A stretch of DNA of 64,000 bases, from NCBI GenBank assembly GCA_025617745.1, contig CM046863.1, forward strand, positions 5,075,015-5,139,014. Reading direction: 5' to 3'. The DNA comes from Heliocidaris erythrogramma. Taxonomy: Eukaryota; Echinodermata; Echinoidea; Camarodonta; Echinometridae. The notes under the pieces are model-generated. The model was not told the DNA's origin, searched no databases, and saw nothing but the letters and a program-made list of their open reading frames with translations. A program made the position numbers and the translations under genes. Position 1 is the first letter of the stretch. Every line of letters begins with the position of its first letter. Positions 1 through 12,067 of the stretch are shown here, piece after piece.

Positions 1-210
1 GTGATTGAAAATAAAGTATGATATAAATCGCGTGCGAAGCAGGGTTATATGGTAGCACTTATACCTCACAATATTTGCAGAAGTTGTCATTAATTACATA
101 TCGGGAGATTATATTCCTGATGGATACTTATATTTGTCATTTTAATCAGTTATTATCTTTTCGATTTTTAACAATAGTGATAATTTGAACACATCAATAT
201 TGATAAGCCC
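1..210. repeat. Dispersed repeat X, first copy
   Basis: About 200 bases beginning at the window edge recur in the same orientation at 17262-17466 with roughly 90% identity by eye; both share GTGATTGAAAATAAAG and CGCGTGCGAAGCAGG. It probably extends left of the window. Family unknown. Confidence 0.75.
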
Positions 211-290
211 GTTTCTCAGTCTTCACTTATTTCAAGATAACCTATAGAGAAGGAAACTATTACATTATTCAATTACCTTATCCTTCAATT

Positions 291-580
291 AATCTGATTA
301 ATCTGTTGCGATGAGAAATTCTTTACCATCAGCAAACGATGTTGAACAGTGTACTGCAGTTTACTGTTTGGTTGTATGCATTTGATAAGCGGGCTGCAGT
401 GCGTATTGTGAAACAAAGGGTATTTTCCAGCAACGCAATACATATGGCATTTATGGATCGGTGCACAAACTAGGACAAAATAGCAAATACCAGGTATTAT
501 GTCAGTAATCCATTATTGGAAGATTAGAAGTTCAGTGCGTTGTTAGTTTTAAGTACGGAGTTTGCGTGTAAAAACCTTCA
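291..580. repeat. Dispersed repeat Y, first copy
   Basis: This block, starting near TTAATCTGTTGCGATGAG, recurs at 15328-15604 and partly at 14976-15075. Here X precedes Y; near 15-17 kb Y precedes X, so the two blocks are permuted between loci. No ORF inside. It may be part of a larger transposon or satellite, not identified. Confidence 0.75.
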
Positions 581-889
581 TCCCCAACTGAGAATCAGCC
601 CTGCTACCTAGTAGCGACTTACCTAATATATTTCTGAAATCTATTGCATAGCATTATAATGGAAATATGAGCATAGCTTTCCTTTCCACGGCACAGATTA
701 ATGTTGACCATGTTCATAAAACTTATCTTCAATGAACTGTTTTCGAAACATAAGGAGCAGATAAGAAACGTATGTACACCCACAAATACATTCTAAATAT
801 TAATACTTATTTACGGGCTGAAAAGCATTAAATTTCAAACCAATTACAGGTAGAATTATACAAATCATGCAAAGAAGAACTATAATTGC
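581..889. other. Stretch with no recognised feature
   Basis: AT-rich sequence with no convincing coding frame, RNA gene or repeat that I could pair elsewhere in the window. Confidence 0.5.
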
Positions 890-1150
890 CATGTTGATGT
901 GTGTGTGTGTGTGTGCGTTTGTTTAGCATTATGTCCGAGGACATTTTCGGACAGAGAACAAAAAAAAAAATCATGACAACAATGGTCCTCGGAAGCCGGA
1001 CAATAGTCCTCGAACGTCGAACAATGAATTTGTGCTTTATTCCGTCGACTGTCCAAGGACGAGTAACAATAGAGGAACAATAGTTGTCCTCGGAAGTAAA
1101 GCCATGTAAACCTGGGTGTGTGTATGTGTGTGTGTGTGTGTATGTGTGTA
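890..1150. mobile_element. Short repeat flanked by (GT)n tracts, copy 1
   Basis: A core of about 180 bases (928-1105) containing several CCGAGGAC/CCTCGGA words lies between two TG microsatellites. The same core lies inverted at 52320-52515, again between CA/TG tracts. No coding capacity. Non-autonomous mobile element by inference; the class is unknown. Confidence 0.6.
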
Positions 1151-1304
1151 AGGAAAGAGGAGGAACGAGAAGAGACAGAGACAGGACATGCATTGCGGAC
1201 ATTTCAAGTGAAAGAAAGAGAGAGAGAGAGAAGCAGAGCGGAATTGTCCATCCTTTTCTTTTCTCCCTTGCAAAACTTGGAAAACAGCCAAATGTGAAGG
1301 TTAG

Positions 1305-1460
1305 GGGGCGGATCCAGGATTTTGTTAAAGGGGGAGGGGCACACAAATGCAGCTTTGTCAACTTTTGGAAACTGGGGGGGGGGGGGGGGTGTCAATAATA
1401 ATAAAAAAAAATCACGAGACCCAAAATTCTCTGAGTGGGGGGAGGGGGGTTATAGGTGTT
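1305..1460. mobile_element. G-rich short element sharing GGGGCGGATCCAGGATTTT
   Basis: Begins GGGGCGGATCCAGGATTTT and contains long G runs. A related copy at 21617-21775 begins GGGGCGGATACAGGATTTT and ends with the inverse motif CTGGATCCGCGTCTG, which suggests a small TIR element. The right end of this copy is unclear. Confidence 0.5.
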
Positions 1461-2395
1461 CGGTTTCCCTCCATAATTGTCTGAGAAGCAAAAAACAAAA
1501 CAACAAAACAAGAGAACAAACTTGCCCGTTCAAATTCACGGTATCAAACCTAACCCCGGCAGGACGGCATGCCTTCATATCTGTGTGATATCATTACATG
1601 CTTTATGATATTGATGTCAAAGGTGATGATCTATTCAATCTGATAATCTATTCATTTAAGTATTTTCTATTGTTGGCTCCCAGCGTAGGCACACATTGCA
1701 ATGTCTTGTTATAACCGCGTTCCCCACCTGAATAACAGGGCACAAAGCAAAAGGAAGGCAAAAAAAAAAAAAACACGAATATGGCATTCTATCATTGCTA
1801 TATGACACGAGAACAGCAGTTTGAATTTAAAAACTGTGGATACATTGAGGGACGTGCATTCTCAATTTGCTCTTGTGTATTAGGAGTACATGTCTCAGCA
1901 TTCTCTCAATTAAAACCACTAATTACTATTGAAAGTAACTTTGCTGAAATTACAGTAAGAAGACGAGAGGGAGCTATGTTGCTAATTATGAAAACAATCT
2001 ATTCACAATAAAGGGGTTTGTTCTCTATAATAGTTATCCTTCTAAAAGTATGGTATATATGAATAAGGTTACAGTTATCATTCCTCATTATGGTGCACTT
2101 TTTAAACAAACAGAATGAACCAAGATCTTGGTCGATTTGTGTCCTAGGTCTGTTAGGTCATCAGTGTCATCCCCCCCCCCCCCCCCCCCCCCCCCCCCTG
2201 TCCTTTGTACAATGAGGATGGGATTTTGCAAGCAATACTTAAGGGATTTTTTTCTCTTTCTCTCTCTTCTTTCTGTTTTTGATTGTGAAAATTGACCCCA
2301 CTTTACAGTGTTGGAGCCTAGGAACAATTATTCTGTTTGCTCTACTCTTCTCAGTAAGTTAGAAGGTAAATGTTCTCAAGATTTCGTTCGCGAAT

Positions 2396-2431
<36 letters not shown>

Positions 2432-3720
2432 CGAATTCTCCTTGCTCTCTTGCTGCCAAGTTCCATTTCACAATCACATCCACCAATGCTTGTCTCTCTT
2501 TCTCTATCTCTCTCTATCTATTTATCTCTCGAATTCTCAATATTCTCTTGCAAAAAAGTTGCTATCTCACATCCAAGACCATCTCTCTCTCTCTATATAT
2601 ATATATACTAGCAGAAGCGGCCAGGTACATCTACTGGCGCTAGCTGTGTTTATGATTAATCACCATACCGCATATTTATCACAATAATCAAGTGAATAAA
2701 AAGAAGTCGGGTAAAGTGTTCATTTTTTTTTACTAAGAAGTATTTACAACGTATGTGAGTATGTGTTATTTATCCAAATGTTGCATGAGTTCTGAAGGAA
2801 ATACAAGTTCATCTTGATGAAGACTAAATGATATGGATATAATTATGTTCGAGTAGTACTATATCTATGGAGTGGTTTTTGATCTTGCCATGTTTCTGTG
2901 TGGTAATACTCAGAGAAATTAAGGCCATGAAAAAATAACATGCATAATTAGCATCCCTTGTAAAGAATACAATAATGAGCAAAAAATGAATTTATTGTCA
3001 TTTTCTTTTCAGGGGGATTATGGCCCCCTTATATGGGTCTTGGGAGGACCGACGGATTGACTTTTCCCTACTATTATCTCCCGTCATCCCAGCGCGAGGG
3101 GAGACGGGAGTAATATCCTATATGTATTATATAATATCATAGTCGAAATATTTAGTCTTGTATTATGTTGTCAGTTTCTTGGTTTTTTAAAACTTTTTTT
3201 TTGGACTTCTTTCCAAGTACACATTTTCCCCGCTTTTCTTTCCTTGTTTTTGTCATGTTTTGCCTTGTATTATCTTGTCAGTTTCTTGTCCTCTGAGTCC
3301 TGTTTTATAATTTGTTCTTTAGTGTAAAGCATCTTGATATGAAAATTTTCATTATAGATACAGGATTCATGACTACTTGATTAATTATGTAATTATGAGA
3401 GATATGCCAATATCTGTCTGTCTCTTTCCCTCTTTCTCTATCTTTCCCCTTATCTCCGTCACATTCATTCTTCCCCTCTTAATCACTATTGTCTATTTTG
3501 CAACATAAACACCCTTTTCCCCCTTAGCTTCCTTGAAGTTCTTGTTAAATTATCGTGAAATATTCAAGAAAGCATGTTCTTTATTTTTAATGTACAACGG
3601 ACTGAAATTAATTTAATTTGCAAAGATGATATAAACCGAATTTTAACAATAATGTCAGCAATACTAACATGTGCATTCCATCATAGTAAAGGATATTTGC
3701 TTTATTCTACTCTTTATATA
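1461..3720. other. Gene-poor stretch with microsatellites
   Basis: No coding gene recognised. It holds a poly-C run at about 2170-2198, a (TC)n tract at 2399-2427, CT-rich tracts to 2600 and a short TA run near 2598. Open frames over these tracts are low-complexity products. Confidence 0.6.
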
Positions 3721-3726
3721 ATCTAG

Positions 3727-4620
3727 TGTTTGATTTGATTTGATTTGATTTGATTTGATTTTATTCGTCAGGTATATTGCAATACAAACATAACCAGGTA
3801 CCATGACAGGATAGCCCATGAAAGCCGAAATGGCTTATTTCCAATGGGGTCCTTATACCTAAATAACTGATTAAAAATACACTAAGAAAACACATTAGTA
3901 CGGCTACAAGACTATCGTACACGTACGACAGGTAATAAGAATGTACAAAAGTAGCAAAATAAAACATAACATTTTTATAAAGTAGGCGAAGATTACATAA
4001 ATGTGAAAACAAGACTTACTCAACGGAAAAAAACTATATACATAAAATCATAATGAAACTATCGATAATAAACGTTGGTTACATAAGTCATATAATATAG
4101 GAAAAAACCATCTGAGCTACAAAAAGGAGAGGAGAAATATAGTTATGGAGTAGACACATTTTTCAGATGATGCTTCAACACCTTTTAAAATGTAAAAAAT
4201 TCTTAACTGACTTAACATGATTTGGGAGGGAATTCCAGAAAAGAATACCGTTAAAATAAAAGGAATTTCCAATTTTACCTTTCCGCTTAGGCACTACGAA
4301 ATTAAATTGACTATTTCTAGTGTCATGCCCATGAACACTTGAAGAGCGAGTAAAATTATTTGAAATATAGTGATCTGCATTAGAGTAAAAAATCTTATGT
4401 ACATGGTGAATTAAAAGTTGTTGTGATCTAAGATTTACATGAAGAAGACCAGCTGTTTCAAGTTCACTCTTCCCAATGTGTGTTCTTGGTGGTAAGTGAT
4501 TGATAAATCTTACAATCTTATTTTGAATTATTTTTAACTTGTTTTGATCCACCTTGCCTAGACTGCAGTACCATGCCGCATTAGCATGTCGATTGAGTTG
4601 CCAGTTGACATTTGACAATT
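3727..4620 (-). pseudogene. LINE 3' fragment (reverse transcriptase C-terminus)
   Basis: On the minus strand a frame of about 150 codons ending near 4140 reads like the region after the RT domain in CR1/L2/RTE-type LINEs: a basic 'KIIQNKIVRFI' segment, then 'HGHDTRNSQFNFVVPK' and 'FWNSLPNHVK'. The sequence continues through a 3' UTR to a (TGATT)n run at about 3729-3761, which matches the short tandem tail such LINEs carry. The RT catalytic core and endonuclease are missing, so this is a 5'-truncated copy. It is too short to say which clade. Not a functional gene. Confidence 0.8.
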
Positions 4621-4829
4621 ATTTAGGCCTATTTGGATTTTATATGAAGTCTTACCTTCTGTCTGGAAATACATCAACAGTCAAATATTTATAAAGATCG
4701 GTTGAAGCTATTTTCATCTGGTATAAAGTTGTTTAAGAAAATTGTGTAAGTTTTATTAACAAGCACAATGTCATTCTAGTTGAAGACTCATAGAGAGGAT
4801 CACCAATTACAGTTTCTACTTTTTATCAT

Positions 4830-4882
4830 TTAACCCGTTGACTTGTACAGGGGCCATCCGGTTCCCGTAAGCAATGGGTTAA
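4830..4882. mobile_element. Tiny TTAACCC...GGGTTAA palindromic MITE
   Basis: A 53-bp unit bounded by TTAACCCGTTGACT and GGGTTAA, related to 5246-5327. TTAA boundaries and terminal CCC resemble piggyBac-type ends; that assignment is inference. Confidence 0.5.
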
Positions 4883-5245
4883 ATTTTGTCACGCATTATG
4901 AAACGTGACAAGGAGGGAAATGCTATGCATTACCCCGTTATTATACGGTTATTGAAAAGGGAAGTGCAGTACGTATAATGGTATAATGATATTCATCGTG
5001 TATTCCCATATACGTAATGCCCATGGAAGAGTGCACATATAGAAAGAAATATGTGATTATACTAAGACTACATTTTGGAGTTATGTGTCCCTAAAACTGC
5101 TTTCGCAGTAAGGAACATGTATTAGTATGTGGGTGATTTCTTCATGTTAAGTATAGGGATAAAAGCCTCCACGATCTTTGTTCCAATATCTCGTAGTTTA
5201 TACATGCAATATACAGACAATATACATTATATAAATTGCTATTAA

Positions 5246-5327
5246 TTAACCCGTTGACTACTGACTTCTCTCATCTCCAGAGGCTTAATACAGGGGGACC
5301 ACCCGGTTCCCGTGGGCAGTGGGTTAA
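5246..5327. mobile_element. Second TTAACCC...GGGTTAA MITE
   Basis: An 82-bp relative of 4830-4882 that shares TTAACCCGTTGACT and CCGGTTCCCGT and has about 30 extra central bases. TTAA lies at both ends. Confidence 0.5.
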
Positions 5328-6900
5328 TGAACACATGTATTCATAAAAGACGTGGGTTTTGTACATTATCAATATTGACATCCTAGTGCAGGGGGTATCA
5401 TCGCTCGTACGATCAACTTCCTTTTGAAAATGGAATATCAAAACCGAGATCTGTTTGTTTATTTCGTATTTTTTTCCTACTGAATTGCTCCCCCCCCCCC
5501 CCAAAAAAAAACCCCCGATACGAGGCTGGACAGTACAAAAGGGACCCCCCTCTCTCTCTCTCTCTTTCTGTCACCATCCCATTTCTCTTTCTTGTTCTCA
5601 TTTTATTTTGTCTTTATTGTTTGTATGTTTCTATCGATGCTGTAAATCATTCGCCATTCAGCTACAGGCTGCGACGAAATAATAAAATAATAAAACCCTC
5701 AGTTCAATTTCTCCCTCTTTCTTAATTCTCTCTCTCTCTCTCTCTTTCTCTGTCACTACCCCTCTCTCTTCTTCATTCTCTTCCTTTATTTATCTATCTT
5801 TATCTAGTTCTCTCCCCTATCTCTCAATCTCTGTCTCTCTCCTCTTTTCTCTTTGCCCGTCACTAATTTTCATCTTACGTTCCTCTTCCACTTTATACTC
5901 ATGTTTTGTTTTGTTTTTGCAATCATGGTAGAAAACAGACAGAAGAAATCAATTATATACGTTTCATTTTGAGTAGGCTTAGCTGTATTATTTTAATTTG
6001 AAAGGAGAATACACACCGCATAAAAATACATTAATACACAGCTATTTTTGTCTTCAGAATAACATGGTTACTTGGTTCCCAGTAATGCTCAGATGAAATT
6101 TTGAAACTCACACCTATTACCACTTGAAAAAATACGGTACAATGTTTTGACAATAGATATCAGAACATCAAACATTACAAATGAATATGCGATTTACCGC
6201 AAAGTGGAGCTTGTGTTGGGAACGCCAGGAACAATATAACCATGACAACAAAAACACAAATATTGCTCTACTAAAATCATTATTGAAGATTTTTGCAAAT
6301 TTAGAGTAAGGAATTCATGATTAAGAGACAGAGAGAGAGAGAGAGAGAAAGAGACAGGGGGGGGGGGCAGTAAAAAATAAAAAAGAGGGGAGAAGAATGG
6401 CATTGGTATATCACTTCATGTTAAAGGATATATGGTTACAATATGATTATTGACAGTGTGAGAATACCATAGCGTTTAAATTGAGTTTATATCTGCTACG
6501 CGCCTATAAAACGTACGTTACATATTAGAGCTTATCATAATACATGCACTATTGAAGCCGTTTGACGGCGTACATCTCACTGAAAATACGATTTACATTA
6601 CTGTCCCAAGATATACATGTATATACAAACAGAATTGTCATTACAGTGTCAACGATAAACTTGAATGACCTTGGAATAACTAAATTAGCATTTATACAGG
6701 TTATGAACTTATCTCCTCACAATTGCATTTGGAGCATACACATCAAGACCGACTTGGGACGACATGATATCATAATTTTTTCTGTACATGGTTTTGAGTA
6801 ACGACCTTGGTATCCAAGTGTCAACAAGAAATGTTTGCAAGTTGTATTGAGGAGCACAATTAGAATCCATTTCAAAGCACGTGGTAAATCTATACTCAAC
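5328..6900. other. Gene-poor stretch, simple repeats
   Basis: No gene recognised. C- and A-runs at 5490-5515, CT-rich tracts at 5550-5600 and 5725-5850, and a GA tract followed by a G-run at 6330-6367. The remainder is plain AT-rich sequence. Confidence 0.55.
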
Positions 6901-6901
6901 A

Positions 6902-7896
6902 CACTAAGAAATAGGGGTTCAAATTTGAACCCCTAGGGGTTGGTACAATAGCAGCACCCCAAGGGGTTGAAAATTTGCACCCCGGTATGGGGTTCAAAAT
7001 TGCACCCCAATATAGGGTGCATTTTTGCACCCTCTGGGTTCATAACTGCACCCTAATGGGTGCAACGTCGATGACAATCGATCACCATTCTCGCCTCTTC
7101 ACAGCTTGGCGGCAGACCATTTACGGTTGCCGTTATTTCATATTTCACGCACAAAGAACACAGACAGTACAATACACGCCATGAGGGGACCTCGGTGAAA
7201 TCTATCAAGCCACCCGGGGGCTTCTACAGTTCACATTTAGGATTACTTATTCAACTTTTAAGTTACAGTGTATAGTCTACTATCTATTCCTATAACAAAT
7301 CAGTGTAACTGTTAGTAAAACTAGCACTTTCCCTTAAAATGATATAATCCCGACTGAATTATCAAATGTAAACACGTATTCTTATTTCAATAACTTTTTT
7401 ACAAAGAAACTATCAAAATGAGCCGTGATAAAATCCCCATATAATTTAAAAATGCGAATTATGCAAATTTTCCTGCCTTAATCCCTACGAGTAGCGATAC
7501 GTTGGTTGCTGTCAACTTGCAAGCCGGTTACTGTTAGTCTTTGCGCGATTACTCTTTTGAAACACGTCACTACGGAGATGTTCAATTTAAGCAAATTTAC
7601 GACACAAGCTGATCGAAATGGATTTATTATTTCTTTTTCTAATTAATTTCATTTCTATGCTTTTGAATAATAAGTCTTATACTTCATGATATATTGTGAC
7701 ATAAGTGTCAACAATGCTAGTGTGGGTATTCATGTAAGACTAATACTTCTGCTCGAAAGGTGCAGAATTCAACCTTACACAATTTTGAACCCGGTTTCCG
7801 CAAAGCGCACCCGTAGAGGTGCAAAATTCCACCCGAATAGATATACGGGTGCTCCGCCAAAATTTACACCCTAAAGTGAACCCTAATTTCTTAGTG
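6902..7896. mobile_element. CACTA-like non-autonomous DNA transposon
   Basis: Ends are CACTAAGAAATAGGGGTTCA and the inverse TGAACCCTAATTTCTTAGTG, about 995 bp apart. Inside both ends are many degenerate GGGGTKCAAAATTGCACCC-like subterminal repeats, in both orientations. Terminal CACTA and subterminal repeats are typical of the CACTA/EnSpm superfamily. I see no matching 3-bp target duplication (ACA versus TGA) and no transposase, so it is non-autonomous and probably old. Confidence 0.65.
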
Positions 7897-8479
7897 TGAA
7901 TGAACTACGAAACAAAAAACACAGAGAATATTGAACATATACAATATACTGTATGGAAACACAGTAAGTTATAAATCAGTAAGATTACTATACAAACTGG
8001 TTTCACTATTTATATCACATTCTCAAGGATCGATGGTTCAATATAAATATCTCCTAAAATGTTAAATGAAATATTCCTCATCTGTAGTTATATTTTGCAT
8101 CTTGTGTTCCAAAATATCTAAGCAATCCTTACGATGCTATTTACAATAGACATCCGATCATTATACAAATATCGCCTATCCACATAGTGTAACAATTTTT
8201 TACAAATGTATATAAACAGGAGCCGAGTCGCCTTGGCTAGTTTGGGGAGTTTTCCTTAAGGGCTGGTCAATATTTTGGTTAAAAGTGACAAGTCATACAA
8301 ATATAAAGGAGCCGATTAACAACACAAAATCTCACTCGAATTTCAGTCCCAGTCTGCCCTTGTGTATAAAATCATAAACATATCATAAAAATTAATGTTT
8401 ATACCTTATTATCTTACTGCTGCAGATACTCATTGACAACAACCGCTTCGGTAATTTATGCAAATTTTATGCATACCTT
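7897..8479. other. Stretch with no recognised feature
   Basis: AT-rich sequence; no coding, RNA or repeat signal that I could support. Confidence 0.5.
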
Positions 8480-8690
8480 TCAAACAAAGGTTGTTCTTGA
8501 CAACCTGAAAGCTTGCAGAGGCTTGCCGGACATAGCAACAAATCATGTATGCAAACTGGATTCCAAGCATTGAGGCTCATTTATAAAAAGCAGGTTAATG
8601 GCATAGCTCGTCACTATGTGCTCAGAGAATATATGTGCATAAATCTGTATACATTACAGAAGCGGTCTATTCATTGAGCCCCAAAGGAAT
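8480..8690. repeat. Dispersed repeat Z, inverted relative to 63795-64000
   Basis: About 205 bases match the reverse complement of the last 205 bases of the window, sharing GGCTTGCCGGACAT and ATTACAGAAGCGGTCTATTC, with small indels. No ORF. The 63.9-kb copy is cut by the window edge. Confidence 0.75.
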
Positions 8691-8849
8691 CAATATTGGC
8701 AAATTAAACATGTGGGTATAATTATGTTTCTTACAAATGTACAGGCCACTACCAGTTGGAGGTGATGCAAACTCATATTGGTATTCCTATCCTTATGGTA
8801 AGACATTTTGCATTCAAGACAAATAAACAAAGGTTACATGTGAGTAATG

Positions 8850-8910
8850 GAGTCAAAAGGGGCCTGAGCTTTCGATCTAGCAGAATCTTCGTCAGAGGCA
8901 AAAAGACAAA
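8850..8910 (-). ncRNA. Possible hammerhead-ribozyme-like motif
   Basis: The minus strand reads CTGACGA, then a short potential stem (AGATTC...AGATC) and GAAA, flanked by GCCT and AGGC that could pair as an outer stem. CUGANGA plus GAAA is the hammerhead core, and hammerheads of this compact type occur in the terminal repeats of Penelope-like retroelements. I see no Penelope RT nearby, the helix III and cleavage-site geometry is uncertain, and no test was possible. Confidence 0.3.
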
Positions 8911-8999
8911 CATAAAAAGCAAGACAAGCATATATATATAGACTACAGACACAAAACAGATTACATGTAACAGGAACTGTAAGGGAGGAGCTGTGGACA

Positions 9000-9172
9000 A
9001 GGCCGTACGCAGCGGGGGGGGGGGGGGCAGTTGCCCCTCCCCCCCCCCCAGAAATTTCAAAATCATCCTTTTTTTAAATCGGGTTTTAGACTTCAAGTTA
9101 TGGGTTCCTTTGAAAGCGATCATCTTGCCCCCCCCCCCCCCCCCCAGGAAAAAATTTCTGCGTACGGCCTTG
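9000..9172. mobile_element. 173-bp MITE with 10-bp target duplication
   Basis: Terminal inverted repeats AAGGCCGTACGCAG and CTGCGTACGGCCTT enclose G- and C-runs that can fold on each other. GCTGTGGACA occurs immediately outside both ends (8990-8999 and 9173-9182) and looks like a target-site duplication. A 9-10 bp duplication would fit a MULE-like mobiliser, but no transposase is present. Confidence 0.8.
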
Positions 9173-9550
9173 GCTGTGGACACAAAACAATGGGAATGGG
9201 AATGTGAGTAATGGAGTACAACAGAACAACTTGAAATTCCTTCCAAAGATAAGAAGAAATATTCTAGTCTACACCATTTTTCCAGTCTCAAAATCAAGCC
9301 CTAAATATACAAAAATGCGATTTCCAATCTCCTTTTTCCTCTCTCTTTAGTTGTTTCTCTGTGTGTGAGGTTTTTTTTTGCCTTTTATTTTCTTTGTTTA
9401 TTCTTTTGTTTTTTTTTTGTTCTTGTTATACTATTTTTGTCGTTGCTTTTTTTTCTTAAGAGGGATTAGTTAACGTCTTTCAGGAGTTTCGCATAAACCC
9501 GTTAGTAAGTAAACAAAGAATAAGTAAGAAAAAATACCAGATTTCAATAA

Positions 9551-11728
9551 ACTCATGTGGTCAATAAACCAACAAGAGGGCACAATATACTCGATAAGAT
9601 TTTTACAAACTTTTATGAATTTTATGAAAATATTTTAATTCTCCCTCCAGTCGGCAGAAGTGATCATAACTGTATTATTTGGTATTCTTCTAATGTTTCT
9701 AAAGAAATTGTTGATAAGAAAACTAGAATTGTGCGTCCTTTGAAGGACAGTGGATTGCGGTTGTTTGGTCAATGGTTAACAGCACAAACGTGGGAAGAAG
9801 TTTTTTTTAATACTTCTGACTTATCATTAATGTATACAAGGTTGATTGATAGCATTAAAACTAAACTTGATTTATACTTACCTTCGCATGAAGTGAAAGT
9901 TAGCCAAACTGATAAACCTTGGGTAACTCCTTTTATTAAATCGCTTATACGTGACCGACAAAAAGCTTTTAAAAAACGAAATGACCTGGTTGGAGACACT
10001 TAAGAAATAAAGTTGCTCAAGCAATTTCTGTTGCAATTTTTTTTTATTATAACACCCGTATTAAAAGGGAAAAGTTGAATAATCCATCAGCCTGGTATAG
10101 ACATATAAAAATACTTACAAACGGTAATCAGGACCATATCCAAATAATGATTCCTGGTATTGAGATTCAAAACAATCACTATTCTAAACAAGCAGCTAAT
10201 GCAATAAATGATTTCTTTGTGTCTATTGCTGCTGATCTTTCTCCTTTAAATAGAAAATCATTACCAGCCTTTTTACCTTCTCAATTTGAAAGTCCAGAGA
10301 TTAGTTGTTGGGACGTCTATTGTAGATTACGGAAATTACAGTTACATAAAGCATCTGTTAAAGATGATCTTCCAGTTCGTATTATTAGGGAATTTGCCTG
10401 TGAATTGAGTTTACCGATTACTAGGATTCTTAATATTTCTTTCAGACAAGGTGTTATACCTTCACAGTGGAGATTCGGTCAAGTAACCCCTATTCCAAAA
10501 TCTCACCCACCTTGTATAAATAATTTGCGTCCTATAGCTTTGACTTCACATTTCTCTAAGTTGGCTGAATCTTTTATAGCTCAGTGGTTATTGAAAGACA
10601 TTGAGAAACAGATTGATGTACACCAGTTTGGTAACAGACCAGGATTATCTACATCACATTATTTTGTTGGTCTTTTACATTATCTTTATCAACATGCAGA
10701 AAATATTAAGTCATTGTCTACTGTTGTATGTACAGATTTTAGGAAGGCATTTGATCGCTTGGATCACAGTATTCTAATTGAAAAAATGATAAATATGCAT
10801 ATAAAACCTTGGATAATAAATTGGATAATTAGTTTTTTAGAATGTCGTAAACAAAGTACTTTATATATCATGGAACTATGTCTGATATTAAAGTTAATCA
10901 TGCCGGTGTCCCTCAAGGGACACGCCTTGGCCCCATTCTCTTTTTAATTATGGTTAATGATTTATGTAAAAATATTCCTATACATTATTTCAAATATGTT
11001 GATGATTTGTCCTAAGTACAATGTCGTAAATCAACTGATACCTCACAACTACAACCCATACTAAATTCTGTGCAATACTGGTCAAAATCAAATAATATGT
11101 CAGTCAATCCTTCAAAGTGTTTTACTTTGCATGTTACTTTTATGAAAAATCCTCCTCCTCCTGAGTTCTTTCCATTAATAACTCTATTTTATGCAATGTA
11201 CAAAGTATTAAAATTCTTGGAGTGATTATACAATCCAATTTAAAATGGAATTTACATATTGATGACTTGGTCAAGAGGTGCAATAGAAAACTATATATGT
11301 TGAGGAAACTTAAGAAATTCAATTTGCCTTTGAAGGATCTAGTGACAATATATGCAGGTTATATTAGACCAATTTTAGAATATTGTACTCCAGCTTTCCA
11401 TAGTAGTCTTACCGTACAGCAAAGTAATAATCTTCAAAAAATACAACGAAGAGTATGTAAGATCATTTTAGGGCATAATTACATCTCATATACAAATTCA
11501 TGTCAAGTATGTAACTTACCAACTCTTGAGGAGAGGAGACTAGCACTGTGTATAAAATTTGCCAAATCATTTTCAAATCACCCTTTTTGTCAGACATGGT
11601 TACCTCAGAAAAAACACACTAACATATCCCTTCGCCGTATGCACACTTATCAGCAATTTCAAGCTAGAACAAAACGGTTTAAAAATAGTCCATTGCCCTT
11701 TTTAGTTGATTTACTCAACAAATGTTGA
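9551..11728 (+). pseudogene. Decayed LINE: endonuclease end plus reverse transcriptase
   Basis: Three frames on the plus strand together give one LINE protein. 9551-9995 holds the end of an APE-type endonuclease ('GRSDHNCI') and the linker. About 10000-10865 holds RT motifs ('DDLPVRIIREF', 'TPIPKSH', 'LRPIALTSHFSK', motif A 'CTDFRKAFDRLDHS'). About 10866-11012 holds 'GVPQGTRLGPILF' and the catalytic box 'FKYVDDLS', followed directly by a stop. 11150-11728 holds the post-RT region ('LGVIIQSNLKWNLHIDDL', 'YIRPILEYC'). Frames change near 9996, 10866 and 11150-11220, and there is a stop after YVDD, so it cannot encode an active protein. The order suggests a CR1/L2/Jockey-like clade. The 5' end is missing. 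Confidence 0.88.
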
Positions 11729-12067
11729 AAATTCTTAATTTTTCTCTCTTATCACTTTTATCACAGGTATATGCACTAAGTGCTAGTCTCCTCCCCAAGT
11801 CGACTGTTATGAATGTATATATTTCAATCTTTTTACATGCAATTACATGCAACCTATGAGAGAATCAGGATTGATATTTCATGTATCTATGTATTTCTGT
11901 ACGTCTTTCATGTATGATATTCCTGTATAGATTTATTCCAGACCTATACCCAAGTATCAAAATGAAGTCATAATATGATATAAGATATGAACCAAATGTA
12001 ATATATTCATCTTGTAGGTTCGATAACAATATTAGGAAGTCCTCGTAGGTTTGCAACCTGTCATGAC
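11729..12067. other. LINE 3' flank and spacer before the B-box gene
   Basis: Probably the LINE 3' UTR followed by the 3' flank of the minus-strand gene at 12068. No clear LINE tail repeat is visible. Confidence 0.4.

Noticed and set aside
828..1361. 177-codon minus-strand frame
   Set aside because: Runs across (GT)n, GA-rich and G-run sequence; composition is low-complexity S/L/T/H.
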